Below the pieces are notes generated by a model that was not told the origin of the DNA, did no database searches, and was given only the letters and a program-made list of their open reading frames with translations. A stretch of 64,000 nucleotides of DNA, taken from the NCBI RefSeq assembly GCF_003261055.1, contig NZ_CP030073.1, positions 7,254,001 to 7,318,000 of the forward strand, given 5' to 3'. The DNA is from Streptomyces cadmiisoli. Its GTDB lineage: Bacteria > Actinomycetota > Actinomycetes > Streptomycetales > Streptomycetaceae. A program made the translations under genes and the position numbers. Of this stretch, positions 45,029 through 54,331 are shown one piece after another. How positions within the stretch are numbered: the stretch's first letter is position 1; each line of letters begins with the position of its first letter.

Positions 45029-46606
45029 GTGTTCAACCGGAACCGAGGCCTTCGGCAGGTGGCCGCGATCGCATCGATGGCCATGGTGGCCGGATGCAGT
45101 ATGTTCTCGGACGGCGATGGCGGTGACGAGGAACCGATCGTCGTCGGGACCACGAGCGCCCCGAGCACGCTGGACCCGGCCGCCTCCTGGGACGGCTCCT
45201 GGGAACTGTTCCGGAACGTCTACCAGACGCTCCTGAGTTACCCCAACGGCGCCACCACGCCCCAGCCCGACGCCGCCGACAGCTGCGGCTTCACCGACGC
45301 CACCAACCGGACCTACCGCTGCGAACTGCGCGAGGGCCTGACGTTCTCCAACGGCGACGGGATCGACGCACGGGCCGTCAAGCACTCCATCGACCGGATC
45401 AGGACCATCGGCGCACCGGGCGGACCGGCCGGTCTGCTGGGCAGCCTCGACCGGGTCCAGGCGCTCGGCGACCGTGAGGTGGTCTTCCACCTGAAGACCG
45501 CAGACGCCACGTTCCCGTTCGTGCTCGCCACCCCGGCCATGTCCATCGTCGACCCCGACGACTACCCGGCCGACGCGCTGCGCAAGGACGCCGCCGTCAG
45601 CGGGTCCGGGCCGTACACCCTCGCGTCCTACGCCAAGGGGGAGCGGGCCGAACTCGTCCGCAACGAGCGGTACAAGGGCTACGCCGAGCGCCGGAACGGC
45701 TCGGTGACCATACGTTACTTCCAGGACTCCGAGGCCATGGTCGGGGCGCTGCGGGACCACAGCGTCGACGTGACCTACCGAGGTCTCGCCGCCGACGACA
45801 TCGTCGCCCTGGAGGGCGAGGACGCCGACGAGCTGCAGCTGGTCGAGGGCGCGGGCACCGACATCAGCTACCTGGTGTTCAACCCCAAGGACGAATGGGC
45901 CGCGAAGCCCGCCGTGCGCAAGGCGATCGCCCAGGTCGTCGACCGGGCGACCATCGCCCACAAGATCTACAAGGACACCGTCGACCCCCTGTACTCGATG
46001 GTCCCCAAGGGCCTGACCGGCCACACCACGGGCTTCTTCGACGACTACGGCGACCCCGACGCCGACAAGGCCCGCGCGTACCTCGCCGAGGCCGGCATCA
46101 CCGAACCCGTGCCGCTCACGCTCTGGTACACCACCGACCGCTACGGATCCGAGACCGCCGTGCTGTTCCGGGAGCTGAAGCGGCAGCTGGAGGCATCGGG
46201 CCTGTTCGAGATCACGCTCAAGAGCCGGCCCTGGGCCACCTACGTCGAGGGCTACCAGAAGGGCGAGTACCCGGTGTTCGGCCGGGGCTGGTTCCCCGAC
46301 TTCCCGGACGCCGACAACTACATCGCGCCCTTCGTCGGTGAGGAGAACGCGCTCGGCACGCCCTACCCGGCGTCCGAGATCACCAAGAAGCTGTTGCCCC
46401 GCTCCCGCGAGGAGAGCGACCGCGCCCAGGTGGAGCGCGAGTTCGAGGAGGCCCAGGAGATCCTCGTCGACGACGCGCGGCTGCTGCCGCTGTGGCAGGG
46501 CAAGCAGTACGTCGCGGCGAGCGAGGAGATCGCCGGCGGGGAGCGTGCGCTCGACCCGTCGACGATCATGATGGTGTGGGAGCTGTACCGCAAGACGAGC
46601 TGGTGA
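45029..46606 (+). CDS. ABC transporter substrate-binding lipoprotein (family 5, peptide-type)
   Basis: A 525-residue exported lipoprotein: basic n-region, hydrophobic core and lipobox VAGC (Cys23 or thereabouts). A full family-5 solute-binding domain follows: VGTTSAPSTLDPAASWDG, the ELREGLTFSNGDGIDARAVKHSIDR signature and the C-terminal DARLLPLWQGKQYV. Probably captures oligopeptides or another organic solute for an Opp/Dpp-type importer. No permease or ATPase gene is adjacent, so it is an orphan here. The GTG at 45029 has GAGGAG seven bases upstream; a GTG at 45023 is too close to that site. Confidence 0.92.
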   Translation: MFNRNRGLRQVAAIASMAMVAGCSMFSDGDGGDEEPIVVGTTSAPSTLDPAASWDGSWELFRNVYQTLLSYPNGATTPQPDAADSCGFTDATNRTYRCELREGLTFSNGDGIDARAVKHSIDRIRTIGAPGGPAGLLGSLDRVQALGDREVVFHLKTADATFPFVLATPAMSIVDPDDYPADALRKDAAVSGSGPYTLASYAKGERAELVRNERYKGYAERRNGSVTIRYFQDSEAMVGALRDHSVDVTYRGLAADDIVALEGEDADELQLVEGAGTDISYLVFNPKDEWAAKPAVRKAIAQVVDRATIAHKIYKDTVDPLYSMVPKGLTGHTTGFFDDYGDPDADKARAYLAEAGITEPVPLTLWYTTDRYGSETAVLFRELKRQLEASGLFEITLKSRPWATYVEGYQKGEYPVFGRGWFPDFPDADNYIAPFVGEENALGTPYPASEITKKLLPRSREESDRAQVEREFEEAQEILVDDARLLPLWQGKQYVAASEEIAGGERALDPSTIMMVWELYRKTSW

Positions 46607-46687
46607 GGCGGCCCGCGGCCCCGGTTGTCAGTGGCCGCCGGTAGGTTCTGTGCCCAGGAAGCGACCGCACACCGTAAGGAAGTTGAC

Positions 46688-47371
46688 GTGACCGACATCG
46701 CCATGCTGCCCGAGTCCTGGCGTGGGGTTCTGGGCGACGAACTGCACAGGCCCTACTTCAAGGAGCTGACGGAGTTCGTCGAGGAGGAGCGGGCGAAGGG
46801 TCCCGTCTACCCGCCGCGCGAGGAGGTCTTCGCCGCGCTGGACGCCACGCCGTACGAGCAGGTCAAGGTCCTGGTCCTCGGCCAGGACCCGTACCACGGC
46901 GAGGGCCAGGGACACGGCCTGTGCTTCTCCGTGCGTCCCGGTGTGCGGACCCCGCCCTCCCTGCGCAACATCTACAAGGAGATGGAGCAGGAACTCGGTC
47001 TGCCGATCCCGGACAACGGCTATCTGATGCCGTGGGCCCGGCAGGGCGTGCTGCTGCTCAACGCGGTGCTCACGGTGCGGGCCGGCGAGGCCAACTCGCA
47101 CAAGGGCAAGGGCTGGGAGAAGTTCACGGACGCGGTGATCCGCGCGGTGGCCGACCGCCCCGACCCGGCGGTCTTCGTGCTCTGGGGGAACTACGCGCAG
47201 AAGAAGCTCCCGCTGATCGACGAGACCCGCCACGTGGTGGTGAAGGGCGCGCACCCCTCGCCGCTGTCGGCGAAGAAGTTCTTCGGCTCCCGCCCCTTCA
47301 CCCAGATCGACGAGGCGATCGCCGGGCAGGGGCACGAGCCGATCGACTGGCGCATCCCGAACCTGGGCTGA
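46688..47371 (+). CDS. ung: Uracil-DNA glycosylase
   Basis: A 227-residue family-1 UDG with the catalytic water-activating motif GQDPYHGEGQ, the uracil-recognition part PPSLRNIYKE, and the minor-groove intercalation motif HPSPLS. It removes uracil from DNA by base excision. Start GTG with AAGGAAG upstream. Monocistronic. Full length for the family. Confidence 0.96.
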   Translation: MTDIAMLPESWRGVLGDELHRPYFKELTEFVEEERAKGPVYPPREEVFAALDATPYEQVKVLVLGQDPYHGEGQGHGLCFSVRPGVRTPPSLRNIYKEMEQELGLPIPDNGYLMPWARQGVLLLNAVLTVRAGEANSHKGKGWEKFTDAVIRAVADRPDPAVFVLWGNYAQKKLPLIDETRHVVVKGAHPSPLSAKKFFGSRPFTQIDEAIAGQGHEPIDWRIPNLG

Positions 47372-47496
47372 CCCGGACCGGCCCGCGCGTCCCCGATGGG
47401 CCGGCCCCGCCGGGTCGGCCCCGCCTCGCCGGGATTGTCCGGGGCTGCGGTTAGCGTCGGCAGTGATCGGACGAACGGTGAGGGCCGGGAGGCGCG

Positions 47497-48015
47497 GTGG
47501 CTGAGCGACAGGAACAGGCGGCGCCGGATGCCGTGATGACACGGATCGGGCAGGTCGTCATGCTGCACCACGCGGGTGACCGCGAGGAGGCCCGGCGGCG
47601 CTTCCTGAACCTGTGGGCGGAGATCGGCGAGGACGGGGACCCGCTGCACCGCTGCACCCTGGCGCACTACATGGCCGACGCGCAGGACGACCCCGCCGAC
47701 GAACTGGCCTGGGACCTGAGGGCGTTGACGGCCGCCCGGGAGCTCACGGACAACCGGCTCACCGCGCCCGAGGGCGCCCTCGCCGCCCGTTCCTTCTACC
47801 CCTCCCTGCACCTCAACCTGGCCGCCGACTACGTCAAGCTCGGCCGCTCGGAGGACGCGCGTACCCATCTGCACCGGGCCCGCGGCGCGGCCGGCGCCCT
47901 GGCCGACGACAGTTACGGCGCGGGCGTGAGGGCGGCGATCGGGCGGCTGGAGTCGCGGCTGGGGGAGGGCGGAGCGGCCGACGGCGCGTGGGGGCCGCCC
48001 AGACAGCGGCCGTGA
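47497..48015 (+). CDS. Tetratricopeptide-like hypothetical protein
   Basis: A 172-residue, mostly helical protein with two TPR-like stretches (VVMLHHAGDREEARRRFLNLW and FYPSLHLNLAADYVKLGRSEDARTHLHRAR). No signal peptide. Start GTG with GGGAGG five bases upstream; a TAGCGT -10 lies at 47451-47456. I do not recognise a named family. Possible scaffold or adaptor. Confidence 0.8.
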   Translation: MAERQEQAAPDAVMTRIGQVVMLHHAGDREEARRRFLNLWAEIGEDGDPLHRCTLAHYMADAQDDPADELAWDLRALTAARELTDNRLTAPEGALAARSFYPSLHLNLAADYVKLGRSEDARTHLHRARGAAGALADDSYGAGVRAAIGRLESRLGEGGAADGAWGPPRQRP

Positions 48016-48055
48016 CGGACGGCGCCCGCCCGGGCCGCGGGCCCGGCGTGCGCGG

Positions 48056-48523
48056 TCAACGGCGGTACGTCCGCTCGCAGATCACCGCCTGGGGGCTGTC
48101 CGATCGCCAGCCGCCGTAGTCCCTGCCGAGTGCGCACACATCGGTGGTCTCGCGCAGGGCGCCGGACGTGTCCGGGACCCGGGCGGACGGGGACCGCGCC
48201 GGCTGCGAGGGCTCGCGCGGCACGCGCGGCTCGGCCTCCTTCGGCGGTGCCGGGACGGTCGTACGGCCGGGCTCCGAGGAGGTCACGGGTGCCGTGGGCG
48301 CCGTCGGCCGGGGATGCCGGGACGGTCCGATCCGTTCCAGCGCCTCGCGGGCCGGCGCCTGCACGATCTGCGGCTGGGTCCGGCCGTCCGGGCGGGTGGC
48401 CGGAGACTGGGTCTGCGGGCCGGCCGGGCCGGGCGCGGCCGGGCGGTGCACGGTCGTGCAGCCGGCCAGGGCCGAAGCGGCCATGGTGACCAGGAGCGTC
48501 GCGGTCGTCGTCGTTCGATGCAC
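48056..48523 (-). CDS. Small proline-rich lipoprotein
   Basis: A 155-residue exported protein with signal TTTATLLVTMAASALAGC and a lipobox Cys at about residue 21. A disordered Pro/Thr/Arg-rich middle follows, then a compact C-terminus with two cysteines (DVCALGRDYGGWRSDSPQAVICERTYR) that could form a disulfide. I recall similar C-terminal cores in actinobacterial cell-wall lipoproteins of unknown function. The GTG at 48523 is the probable start; an ATG at 48568 is possible. Confidence 0.75.
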   Translation of the reverse strand: MHRTTTTATLLVTMAASALAGCTTVHRPAAPGPAGPQTQSPATRPDGRTQPQIVQAPAREALERIGPSRHPRPTAPTAPVTSSEPGRTTVPAPPKEAEPRVPREPSQPARSPSARVPDTSGALRETTDVCALGRDYGGWRSDSPQAVICERTYRR

Positions 48524-48635
48524 CCGCGCAACTCTGCTGCTTGCGGCCGGTCCGGGCCGGATGGACAAGCCCAGGTTGCTCCGGACGGGTGATCCCGGCG
48601 CCCGTGCGAGGGGTGCGGGCTCGCCGAGGGTGACG

Positions 48636-49148
48636 TCAGTCGCCGGTCGCGCCGTCGATGCGCTCGCGGAGGATGTCCGCGTGGCCGTTGTGGCGGGCGT
48701 ACTCCTCGATCATGTGCGTGTAGATCCAGCGCAGGTTGAACGGTTCGCCGGTGTACCGGCTGCGGCCCTTGGACAGATCGTCCAGCGCGAAGCCGGACGC
48801 GTTGTGCCGGGCGAAGCCGATCTCGGCCTGCCAGGTGGCGTACGCCTCCTGCCAGGTGTCCGCGTCGGTGAGATGGAACTCCCCGTCGCGGTCCTCCTCG
48901 GTGCAGTAGATCGGCCCGGGGTCGTCGCCGACCAGCACCTTGCGGAACCAGCCCCGCTCCACCTCGGCCATGTGCCGCACCAGCCCCATCAGGGACAGCT
49001 CGGACGGCTCCGCGGACGCGGTCCTGAGCTGGGCGTCGCTCAATCCCTCGCACTTCCACGCCAGGGTCTGCCGGTGGTAGTCCAGCCAGCCCTCCAGCAT
49101 GGTGCGTTCGTCGGCGTTCTGGGCCGGCTCGCGGCGTTCGGTCGTCAT
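48636..49148 (-). CDS. DinB-family (DUF664) protein
   Basis: A 170-residue four-helix-bundle protein: MLEGWLDYHRQTLAWKCEGL, the metal-binding His in LMGLVRHMAEVERGWF, and the second His-containing segment WIYTHMIEEYARHNGHADILRERIDG. Actinobacterial DinB/DUF664 proteins include metal-dependent mycothiol or bacillithiol transferases. Its stop-proximal partner upstream is a TetR gene on the same strand, whose stop is 42 bp before this start; the two may be co-transcribed. Confidence 0.9.
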   Translation of the reverse strand: MTTERREPAQNADERTMLEGWLDYHRQTLAWKCEGLSDAQLRTASAEPSELSLMGLVRHMAEVERGWFRKVLVGDDPGPIYCTEEDRDGEFHLTDADTWQEAYATWQAEIGFARHNASGFALDDLSKGRSRYTGEPFNLRWIYTHMIEEYARHNGHADILRERIDGATGD

Positions 49149-49189
49149 CCGCGCATCGTGGCGCAACGGGGCCGAAACCGCCAGGAGTT

Positions 49190-49798
49190 TCACCGGCGCA
49201 GCGGTGCGGCCGTGCCGAGCATCCCGGCGAGCAGTTCCCGCAGACCCGTGCGCACCTCGTCCAGGGTCGGCACCCGTTGGCTGAAGGACCCGGCGACGCA
49301 GCTGAACATGAGTCCGTCCGCCCAGGCCACCAGGGACAGGGCGTGCCGTGCGGGATCGGTGGAGCCCAGCGCCGCGACGAGCGCGGTGAGCCGGTCGCCG
49401 TAGCGGGCGCCGATGGCGTCGTAGTAGGCCCGCAGTTCGGGGCGGCGGGTGGCCTCCAGGGCGAGTTCGTAGCGTGCGACGAGCAGTTCCCGGTTGCGGG
49501 TCAGGGAGCGGTGGACGGCCAGGGCCAGCCCGTCCACCAGTGCGTCGGGTCCGCCGTCCGGATCCGGCGTCTCGTGCAGCGCGAGCACGCGTGCCTCCCG
49601 CTCGGCGTGCCTGCGCACCGCGAGTTCCAGCAGTGCCTGCCGGGTGCGGGCCACGTTCGAGGTGGAGCCCGGCGGGAGCACGGCGGCCTCGTCCACGGCG
49701 CGGTGGGTCAGACCGCGCATACCGCGTTCGGCGAGCAGGGCGAGGGCCGTGTCGGCGACGACTTCGGCGCGCGACGCGCCCGTGCTGTGTGCGGGCAT
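49190..49798 (-). CDS. TetR-family transcriptional regulator
   Basis: A 202-residue regulator with a TetR HTH (ADTALALLAERGMRGLTHRAVDEAAVLPPGST) and a helical ligand-binding domain. It is divergent from an FAD monooxygenase; two CTACNNNNGTAG dyads in the 107-bp intergenic region are its likely operators. By the usual logic it represses the monooxygenase and itself until a ligand, possibly the monooxygenase substrate, binds. Confidence 0.92.
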   Translation of the reverse strand: MPAHSTGASRAEVVADTALALLAERGMRGLTHRAVDEAAVLPPGSTSNVARTRQALLELAVRRHAEREARVLALHETPDPDGGPDALVDGLALAVHRSLTRNRELLVARYELALEATRRPELRAYYDAIGARYGDRLTALVAALGSTDPARHALSLVAWADGLMFSCVAGSFSQRVPTLDEVRTGLRELLAGMLGTAAPLRR

Positions 49799-49819
49799 GG
49801 GATCAACCTACCTCGGCGA

Positions 49820-49865
49820 CTACGCCTGTAGTACAGTCGGCGACATCGACACTACGGATGTAGTG
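49820..49865. promoter_or_regulatory. Two CTACNNNNGTAG operators
   Basis: Dyads at 49820-49831 (CTAC-GCCT-GTAG) and 49850-49865 (CACTAC-GGAT-GTAGTG), centres 32 bp apart, about three helical turns. Placed between the divergent tetR and monooxygenase genes. Confidence 0.75.
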
Positions 49866-49905
49866 AAGGTGAGCGCGGCACACCCCTGAGCCACGAGGAG
49901 CAGCC

Positions 49906-51093
49906 ATGACACAGTCGTCGAAGCCGCGCCGAGCCGTGGTCGTCGGCGGCGGCATCGGCGGGCTGACCGCCGCCGTCGCCCTGCACCAGGTCGGCCGGCA
50001 GGTCACCGTGCTGGAACGCGCCCCTTCGTCGGCACCGGTGGGCTCCGCCCTCTCACTCGCCCCCAACTCCCTGCGGGCGCTGGACGTGATCGGCGTCGGC
50101 GACGAGATCCGCCACCTCGCCGCGTGGCAGGGACCCGGAGGGCTGCGCACCCCCGGCGGGCGCCGGCTGTCGCGGTCCGACGCCGCCGCGGCAACCGAGC
50201 GCTTCGGCGAACCGCTGGTCCTGCTGCACCGCGCCACACTGGTCGACGCCCTCACCGCCCGGCTCCCGAGGGGCGCCGTCCTCACGAACGCCCCGGCCGC
50301 CCTGGTCGACCCCGGCGGCACCGACCGGCCCGCCCGTGTCACCACCCCCGACGGCGAACTGACCGCCGACCTGGTCGTGGCCGCCGACGGCATCCACTCC
50401 GGGATACGCCGGACGCTCTTCCCGGCGCACCCCGGACCCGTCCACGCCGGCTTCACCACCTGGCGCGTGGTCGTCCCGTTGCCCGGCGTCGAGTTCGCCT
50501 CGCACGAGACCTGGGGCCGCGGCCGGATCTGGGGCACGCACCCCCTCAAGGACGGGCGGGTCTACGCGTACGCCGCCGCCGTCGCGCCCGCAGGGCTGCA
50601 CGCGCCCGACGACGAGCGGGCCGAACTCCTGCGCCTGTTCGGCGACTGGCACGAGCCCATCCCCGCCGTGCTCGCCGCCGTCCGCCCCGAGGACGTCCTG
50701 CGCCACGACGTCCACCATCTCGCCCGGCCGCTGCCGGCGTACCACCGCGGCCGGGTCGCCCTGGTCGGCGACGCCGCCCACGCCATGCCGCCGAACCTCG
50801 GCCAGGGCGGCAACCAGGCCGTCGAGGACGCGATCGTGCTCGCCTGGCACAGCGACGACCTCGCCGCCTACACCGCCGCCCGCCTGCCCCGGACGACCGC
50901 CGTCGCCCGCCAGGCCGTCAGGGTCGCCCGGCTGAACATGATGAGCAACCGCGCGGGCATCGCCGTGCGCAACGCCGCGATGGCCGCCCTGTCGAAGGCG
51001 GGACCCGCGCTGTTCCTGCGCAGCTTCGACGGCATCGCCGACTGGCGGCCCCCGCAGCGGCCGTATGCTTCCGTCGGAACAGGCAAGCGGTGA
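49906..51093 (+). CDS. FAD-dependent aromatic monooxygenase
   Basis: A 395-residue class A flavoprotein monooxygenase: N-terminal GGGIGGLTAAVAL dinucleotide-binding motif, DGIHSGIRRTLF (DG motif) and GDAAHAMPPNLGQGGNQAVEDA (GD motif). It probably hydroxylates an aromatic or polyketide-like substrate using NAD(P)H and O2. Divergent from a TetR regulator; a Gfo/Idh gene follows 10 bp downstream and may be co-transcribed. Substrate unknown. Confidence 0.92.
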   Translation: MTQSSKPRRAVVVGGGIGGLTAAVALHQVGRQVTVLERAPSSAPVGSALSLAPNSLRALDVIGVGDEIRHLAAWQGPGGLRTPGGRRLSRSDAAAATERFGEPLVLLHRATLVDALTARLPRGAVLTNAPAALVDPGGTDRPARVTTPDGELTADLVVAADGIHSGIRRTLFPAHPGPVHAGFTTWRVVVPLPGVEFASHETWGRGRIWGTHPLKDGRVYAYAAAVAPAGLHAPDDERAELLRLFGDWHEPIPAVLAAVRPEDVLRHDVHHLARPLPAYHRGRVALVGDAAHAMPPNLGQGGNQAVEDAIVLAWHSDDLAAYTAARLPRTTAVARQAVRVARLNMMSNRAGIAVRNAAMAALSKAGPALFLRSFDGIADWRPPQRPYASVGTGKR

Positions 51094-51103
51094 AGGAGCC
51101 CAG

Positions 51104-52036
51104 GTGAAGGTCGGCTGCATCGGACTCGGTGACATAGCGCAGAAGGCGTATCTGCCGGTGCTCGGTGCCCAGCCCGGCATCGAACTGCATCTGCAGACCA
51201 GGACGCCGGCCACCCTCACGCGGGTCGCCGACGCCCTCCACCTGCCGGCCGCCCGGCGGCACACCACCCTGGACGACCTCCTGGCCGCGGGCCTCGACGC
51301 CGCCTTCGTGCACGCGCCGACCACCGCGCACCCCGAGATCGTCGCCCGACTGATCGAGGCGGGTGTGCCGACGTACGTCGACAAGCCGCTGGCCTACGAC
51401 CTCGCCGACTCCGAGCGGCTGGTGGCGCTGGCCGAGGAGCGCGGCGTCGGCCTCGCCGTCGGCTTCAACCGGCGGCACGCACCGGCCTACGCGCAGTGCG
51501 CCGAGCATCCGCGCGACCTCGTGGTCATGCAGAAGAACCGGGTGGGGCTCCCGGAGGAGCCGCGCACGATGATCCTCGACGACTTCATCCACGTCGTCGA
51601 CACACTGCGCTTCCTGGTGCCGGGCGACATCGACGACGTGACCGTGCGGGCCCGCGTCCGCGACGGGCTGCTGCACCACGTGGTGCTGCAACTGGCCGGG
51701 GACGGATTCACCGCGCTCGGTGTGATGAACCGGCTCAGCGGCTCCAACGAGGAGATCCTCGAGGTGTCCGGGCAGGACAGCAAGCGGCAGGTGCTCAACC
51801 TCGCCGAGGTGATCGACCACAAGGGCCAGCCCACGGTGCGACGGCGCGGCGACTGGGTGCCGGTGGCCCGGCAGCGCGGTATCGAGCAGGCGGTGCTGGG
51901 CTTCCTCGACGCGGTGCGGGCCGGCCGGCCGCTCAGCGCCCGGGACGCGCTGGCGACCCACGAGTTGTGCGAGCGGGTGGTACTGGCCGTCCTGGAGCGT
52001 TCCGCGGTCGCCGGGTCACCCGCGTCCCTTCGCTGA
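51104..52036 (+). CDS. Gfo/Idh/MocA-family oxidoreductase
   Basis: A 310-residue protein: an N-terminal Rossmann domain (VGCIGLGDIAQKAYLPVL), the catalytic EKP-like motif here as YVDKPLAYD, and a C-terminal substrate domain. NAD(P)-dependent, probably acting on a sugar or cyclitol. The GTG at 51104 has AAGGAG upstream, 10 bp after the monooxygenase stop. Its last 104 bp overlap the 3' end of the convergent lnt gene. Confidence 0.9.
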   Translation: MKVGCIGLGDIAQKAYLPVLGAQPGIELHLQTRTPATLTRVADALHLPAARRHTTLDDLLAAGLDAAFVHAPTTAHPEIVARLIEAGVPTYVDKPLAYDLADSERLVALAEERGVGLAVGFNRRHAPAYAQCAEHPRDLVVMQKNRVGLPEEPRTMILDDFIHVVDTLRFLVPGDIDDVTVRARVRDGLLHHVVLQLAGDGFTALGVMNRLSGSNEEILEVSGQDSKRQVLNLAEVIDHKGQPTVRRRGDWVPVARQRGIEQAVLGFLDAVRAGRPLSARDALATHELCERVVLAVLERSAVAGSPASLR

Positions 52037-53510
52037 CGGCGAAGGCCGCCAGCACCAGCAGCGCCCCGTACACCGGCCAGTCGCCGAAGCGGACGTACGG
52101 GGTGACGCCGTCGGCCAGCGGGACCTCGTAGACCCGTGCCGTACTGGCGTCGGTGCCGATCCAGTCGCCGATCCGCTGTCCCTGCGGCCCGTGGACCGCG
52201 GAGACACCGGTCAGTGTCGCGTGCACCATGGAGCGCCCGGACTCGGCGGCGCGCAGCGCGGCCAGCGAGGCGTGCTGGGCCGGTGCCCAGCTCCGCTGGA
52301 ACGTGGACGTCGCGGACTGGGCGACGAGCAGGTCGGCACCGTCCCTCGCGAGGTGGCCGCTCATGTCGGGGAACGCCGACTCGAAGCACACCATCGGCCC
52401 GATCCGCAGCCCGTCACCGGCGTCCATCACCACCTGCGCGGTGCCGCGCCTGCGGTCCTCGCCCGCCGCCTCGCCGACGGACGTCGCCCAGCCGAGCAGC
52501 GACCGGGCGGGTATGTACTCGCCGAAGGGGACCAGCCGCATCTTGTCGTAGCGCTCGCCGATCAGGCCCTCGGGGCCGGTCAGGACCGAGCTCTTGTAGA
52601 TGCCGGGCCGGTCCGAGCGCCGCGCGTCCACGTTGACCAGGATCGGCGCCTGCGTCTCGCGCGACAGTGCGGTGATGCGTCGTGCCAGGTCGGGGCGGTC
52701 GCCCAGGTCGTACCCGACGCTGCTCTCGCCCCAGACGATCAGGTCGACGTCCTGCCCGGCGAGCTGCCGGGTCAGCCGCTCCTCGCGGTCGAACCGCCGG
52801 TCGGCGCTGCCGGTGCCGTCGTCGACGATCCCGGGCTGGACGATTGCCACCCGCGCGTGGCTCTGCACCTCGGGGCGCGGCGACCACGTCCAGGCCGCCG
52901 AGCCGGCCGCCGCGGTCGCGACCAGCCCCGCCACCGCGGGTACCCGTGCCTCGCGCACCGCGACGAGGACGGCGACGGCGACGTTGACCAGCACCAGCAG
53001 GAAGCTGAGCAGCCACACCCCGCCCAGCGACGCCAGCCGCAGCGCGGGCGCCACCTGCCACTGGCTGGCTCCGAGCATGCCCCAGGGACCGCCGAGCCCC
53101 TGCCAGGAGCGGACCAGCTCCACCGCCAGCCAGCCCGCGGGCAGGACCAGCAGCGCGGCCGTGATCCGGCCCGCCGAGGGTGTGCCGGCCAGGAAGCGGC
53201 GCACGAGCCACCCCCAGGGCGCCCACAGCGCCCCGAGCAGTGCCGCTATCACGAACGTGAACACGTGCAGGTTCGGCAGCAGCCAGTGGTGCACCGCCAA
53301 CACGAACCCGAACCCGCCGCACCAGCCGTCGTACAGCGCCCGCCGGCCGGTCGGCGCGGCGCGGGCGAGCAGGATCCAGGGGACCAGGCCGACCAGGGCG
53401 AACCACCACAGCGACGGCGCGGGGAAGGCCGCCATGGGCAGCGCGCCCGCCACCACGGCGAGCACCGATCGCCGCCACGGAGAGGCGAGCCATCGGCCCG
53501 GCATCGTCAT
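51933..53510 (-). CDS. lnt: Apolipoprotein N-acyltransferase
   Basis: A 525-residue membrane enzyme: six to seven N-terminal helices (about 15-205), a periplasmic nitrilase-fold domain with catalytic Glu262 (VWGESS), Lys323 (YDKMRLVPFGEY) and Cys375 (MVCFESAFPD), and one C-terminal helix (about 478-500). It N-acylates the lipobox cysteine of mature lipoproteins using phospholipid; several lipoprotein genes lie nearby. The ATG at 53510 gives the expected N-terminus. The last 34 codons overlap a convergent oxidoreductase gene. Confidence 0.93.
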   Translation of the reverse strand: MTMPGRWLASPWRRSVLAVVAGALPMAAFPAPSLWWFALVGLVPWILLARAAPTGRRALYDGWCGGFGFVLAVHHWLLPNLHVFTFVIAALLGALWAPWGWLVRRFLAGTPSAGRITAALLVLPAGWLAVELVRSWQGLGGPWGMLGASQWQVAPALRLASLGGVWLLSFLLVLVNVAVAVLVAVREARVPAVAGLVATAAAGSAAWTWSPRPEVQSHARVAIVQPGIVDDGTGSADRRFDREERLTRQLAGQDVDLIVWGESSVGYDLGDRPDLARRITALSRETQAPILVNVDARRSDRPGIYKSSVLTGPEGLIGERYDKMRLVPFGEYIPARSLLGWATSVGEAAGEDRRRGTAQVVMDAGDGLRIGPMVCFESAFPDMSGHLARDGADLLVAQSATSTFQRSWAPAQHASLAALRAAESGRSMVHATLTGVSAVHGPQGQRIGDWIGTDASTARVYEVPLADGVTPYVRFGDWPVYGALLVLAAFAVSEGTRVTRRPRNAPGRPVPPARTTRGSPARPGR

Positions 53511-53577
53511 ACGGCGCCTCCCTACCCCGTGCGTCCAGTGTCGCGCTGAAGACGATCTCGGTACAGGGGGCGTCGGC

Positions 53578-54060
53578 TCATTCGGCCTGCGGGGAGGCCC
53601 CGGCTCCGTCCGGCAGCCGCCGCCACTTCTCGCGGACGACCACGTCACGCAGCCGCCAGCCGTCGTCCGTGCGCAGCAGCCCGAAGGAGTACCGGCCGCC
53701 GCACACGAAGTCGGGCGCCGCCGAGCCGTCACCGGCGAAGCGCATCGGATTGACGTAGTCGGCCTGGACCCGTGCGGTGTCCCCGGTGTCCCGCTCCAGC
53801 ACCTCGAAACGCACCCGGCGGTTGACGATCAGATGCTGCCTCATGGAGAACAGCCGCAGGCTCTCCGCGAGCCACTCGGCGACGGCACCGGCATCCCCCT
53901 CGATACCGCCTGCGGACCGGTAGTCCGCCCGTCCGTCGGGGGTGAACAGATTCCGATACGCCTCCCAGTCGCCGTCGTCCACTGCCACGGCGTATTCGGT
54001 GATCAGTCCGTCGACGGCGAGCCGGTCCATCACGGCGGCGAGCTCCACGCGCTGCGTCAT
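53578..54060 (-). CDS. SnoaL/NTF2-like family protein
   Basis: A 160-residue protein with the cone-shaped NTF2-like pattern: VMDRLAVDGLITEYAVAVDDGDWEAYRNLFTPDGRADYR, MRQHLIVNRRVRFE and YSFGLLRTDDGWRLRDVVVREKWR. Such proteins include ring hydroxylases, isomerases and ketosteroid-type enzymes in antibiotic pathways. Substrate unknown. The ATG at 54060 is preferred over a longer form from 54078. Alone on its strand. Confidence 0.88.
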   Translation of the reverse strand: MTQRVELAAVMDRLAVDGLITEYAVAVDDGDWEAYRNLFTPDGRADYRSAGGIEGDAGAVAEWLAESLRLFSMRQHLIVNRRVRFEVLERDTGDTARVQADYVNPMRFAGDGSAAPDFVCGGRYSFGLLRTDDGWRLRDVVVREKWRRLPDGAGASPQAE

Positions 54061-54331
54061 CGGCTCAGTGTTGGGCACGGGGGGTGCCGAGCCAAGAGGG
54101 CGTGCCGGGATATCCGCGGGTCCGCGCGGGCTTCATGGCGGGTTCGCGACATCTTGCCCGGACGTTCCGGATCCGCTCCGGGCGCGGCGGCCCCTGATCG
54201 CGGACCGCGGGAGGGGGCGTCGGCCGCGCCCGGCCGGGGTGACCGCGCGCGTTCCTCTCCGCGCGACGCCGCGGCCGGCGGCGGGCGGTACGCTGATCGA
54301 CTTCCCGACCCGGCAGCGCCAGGAGGCAGGC

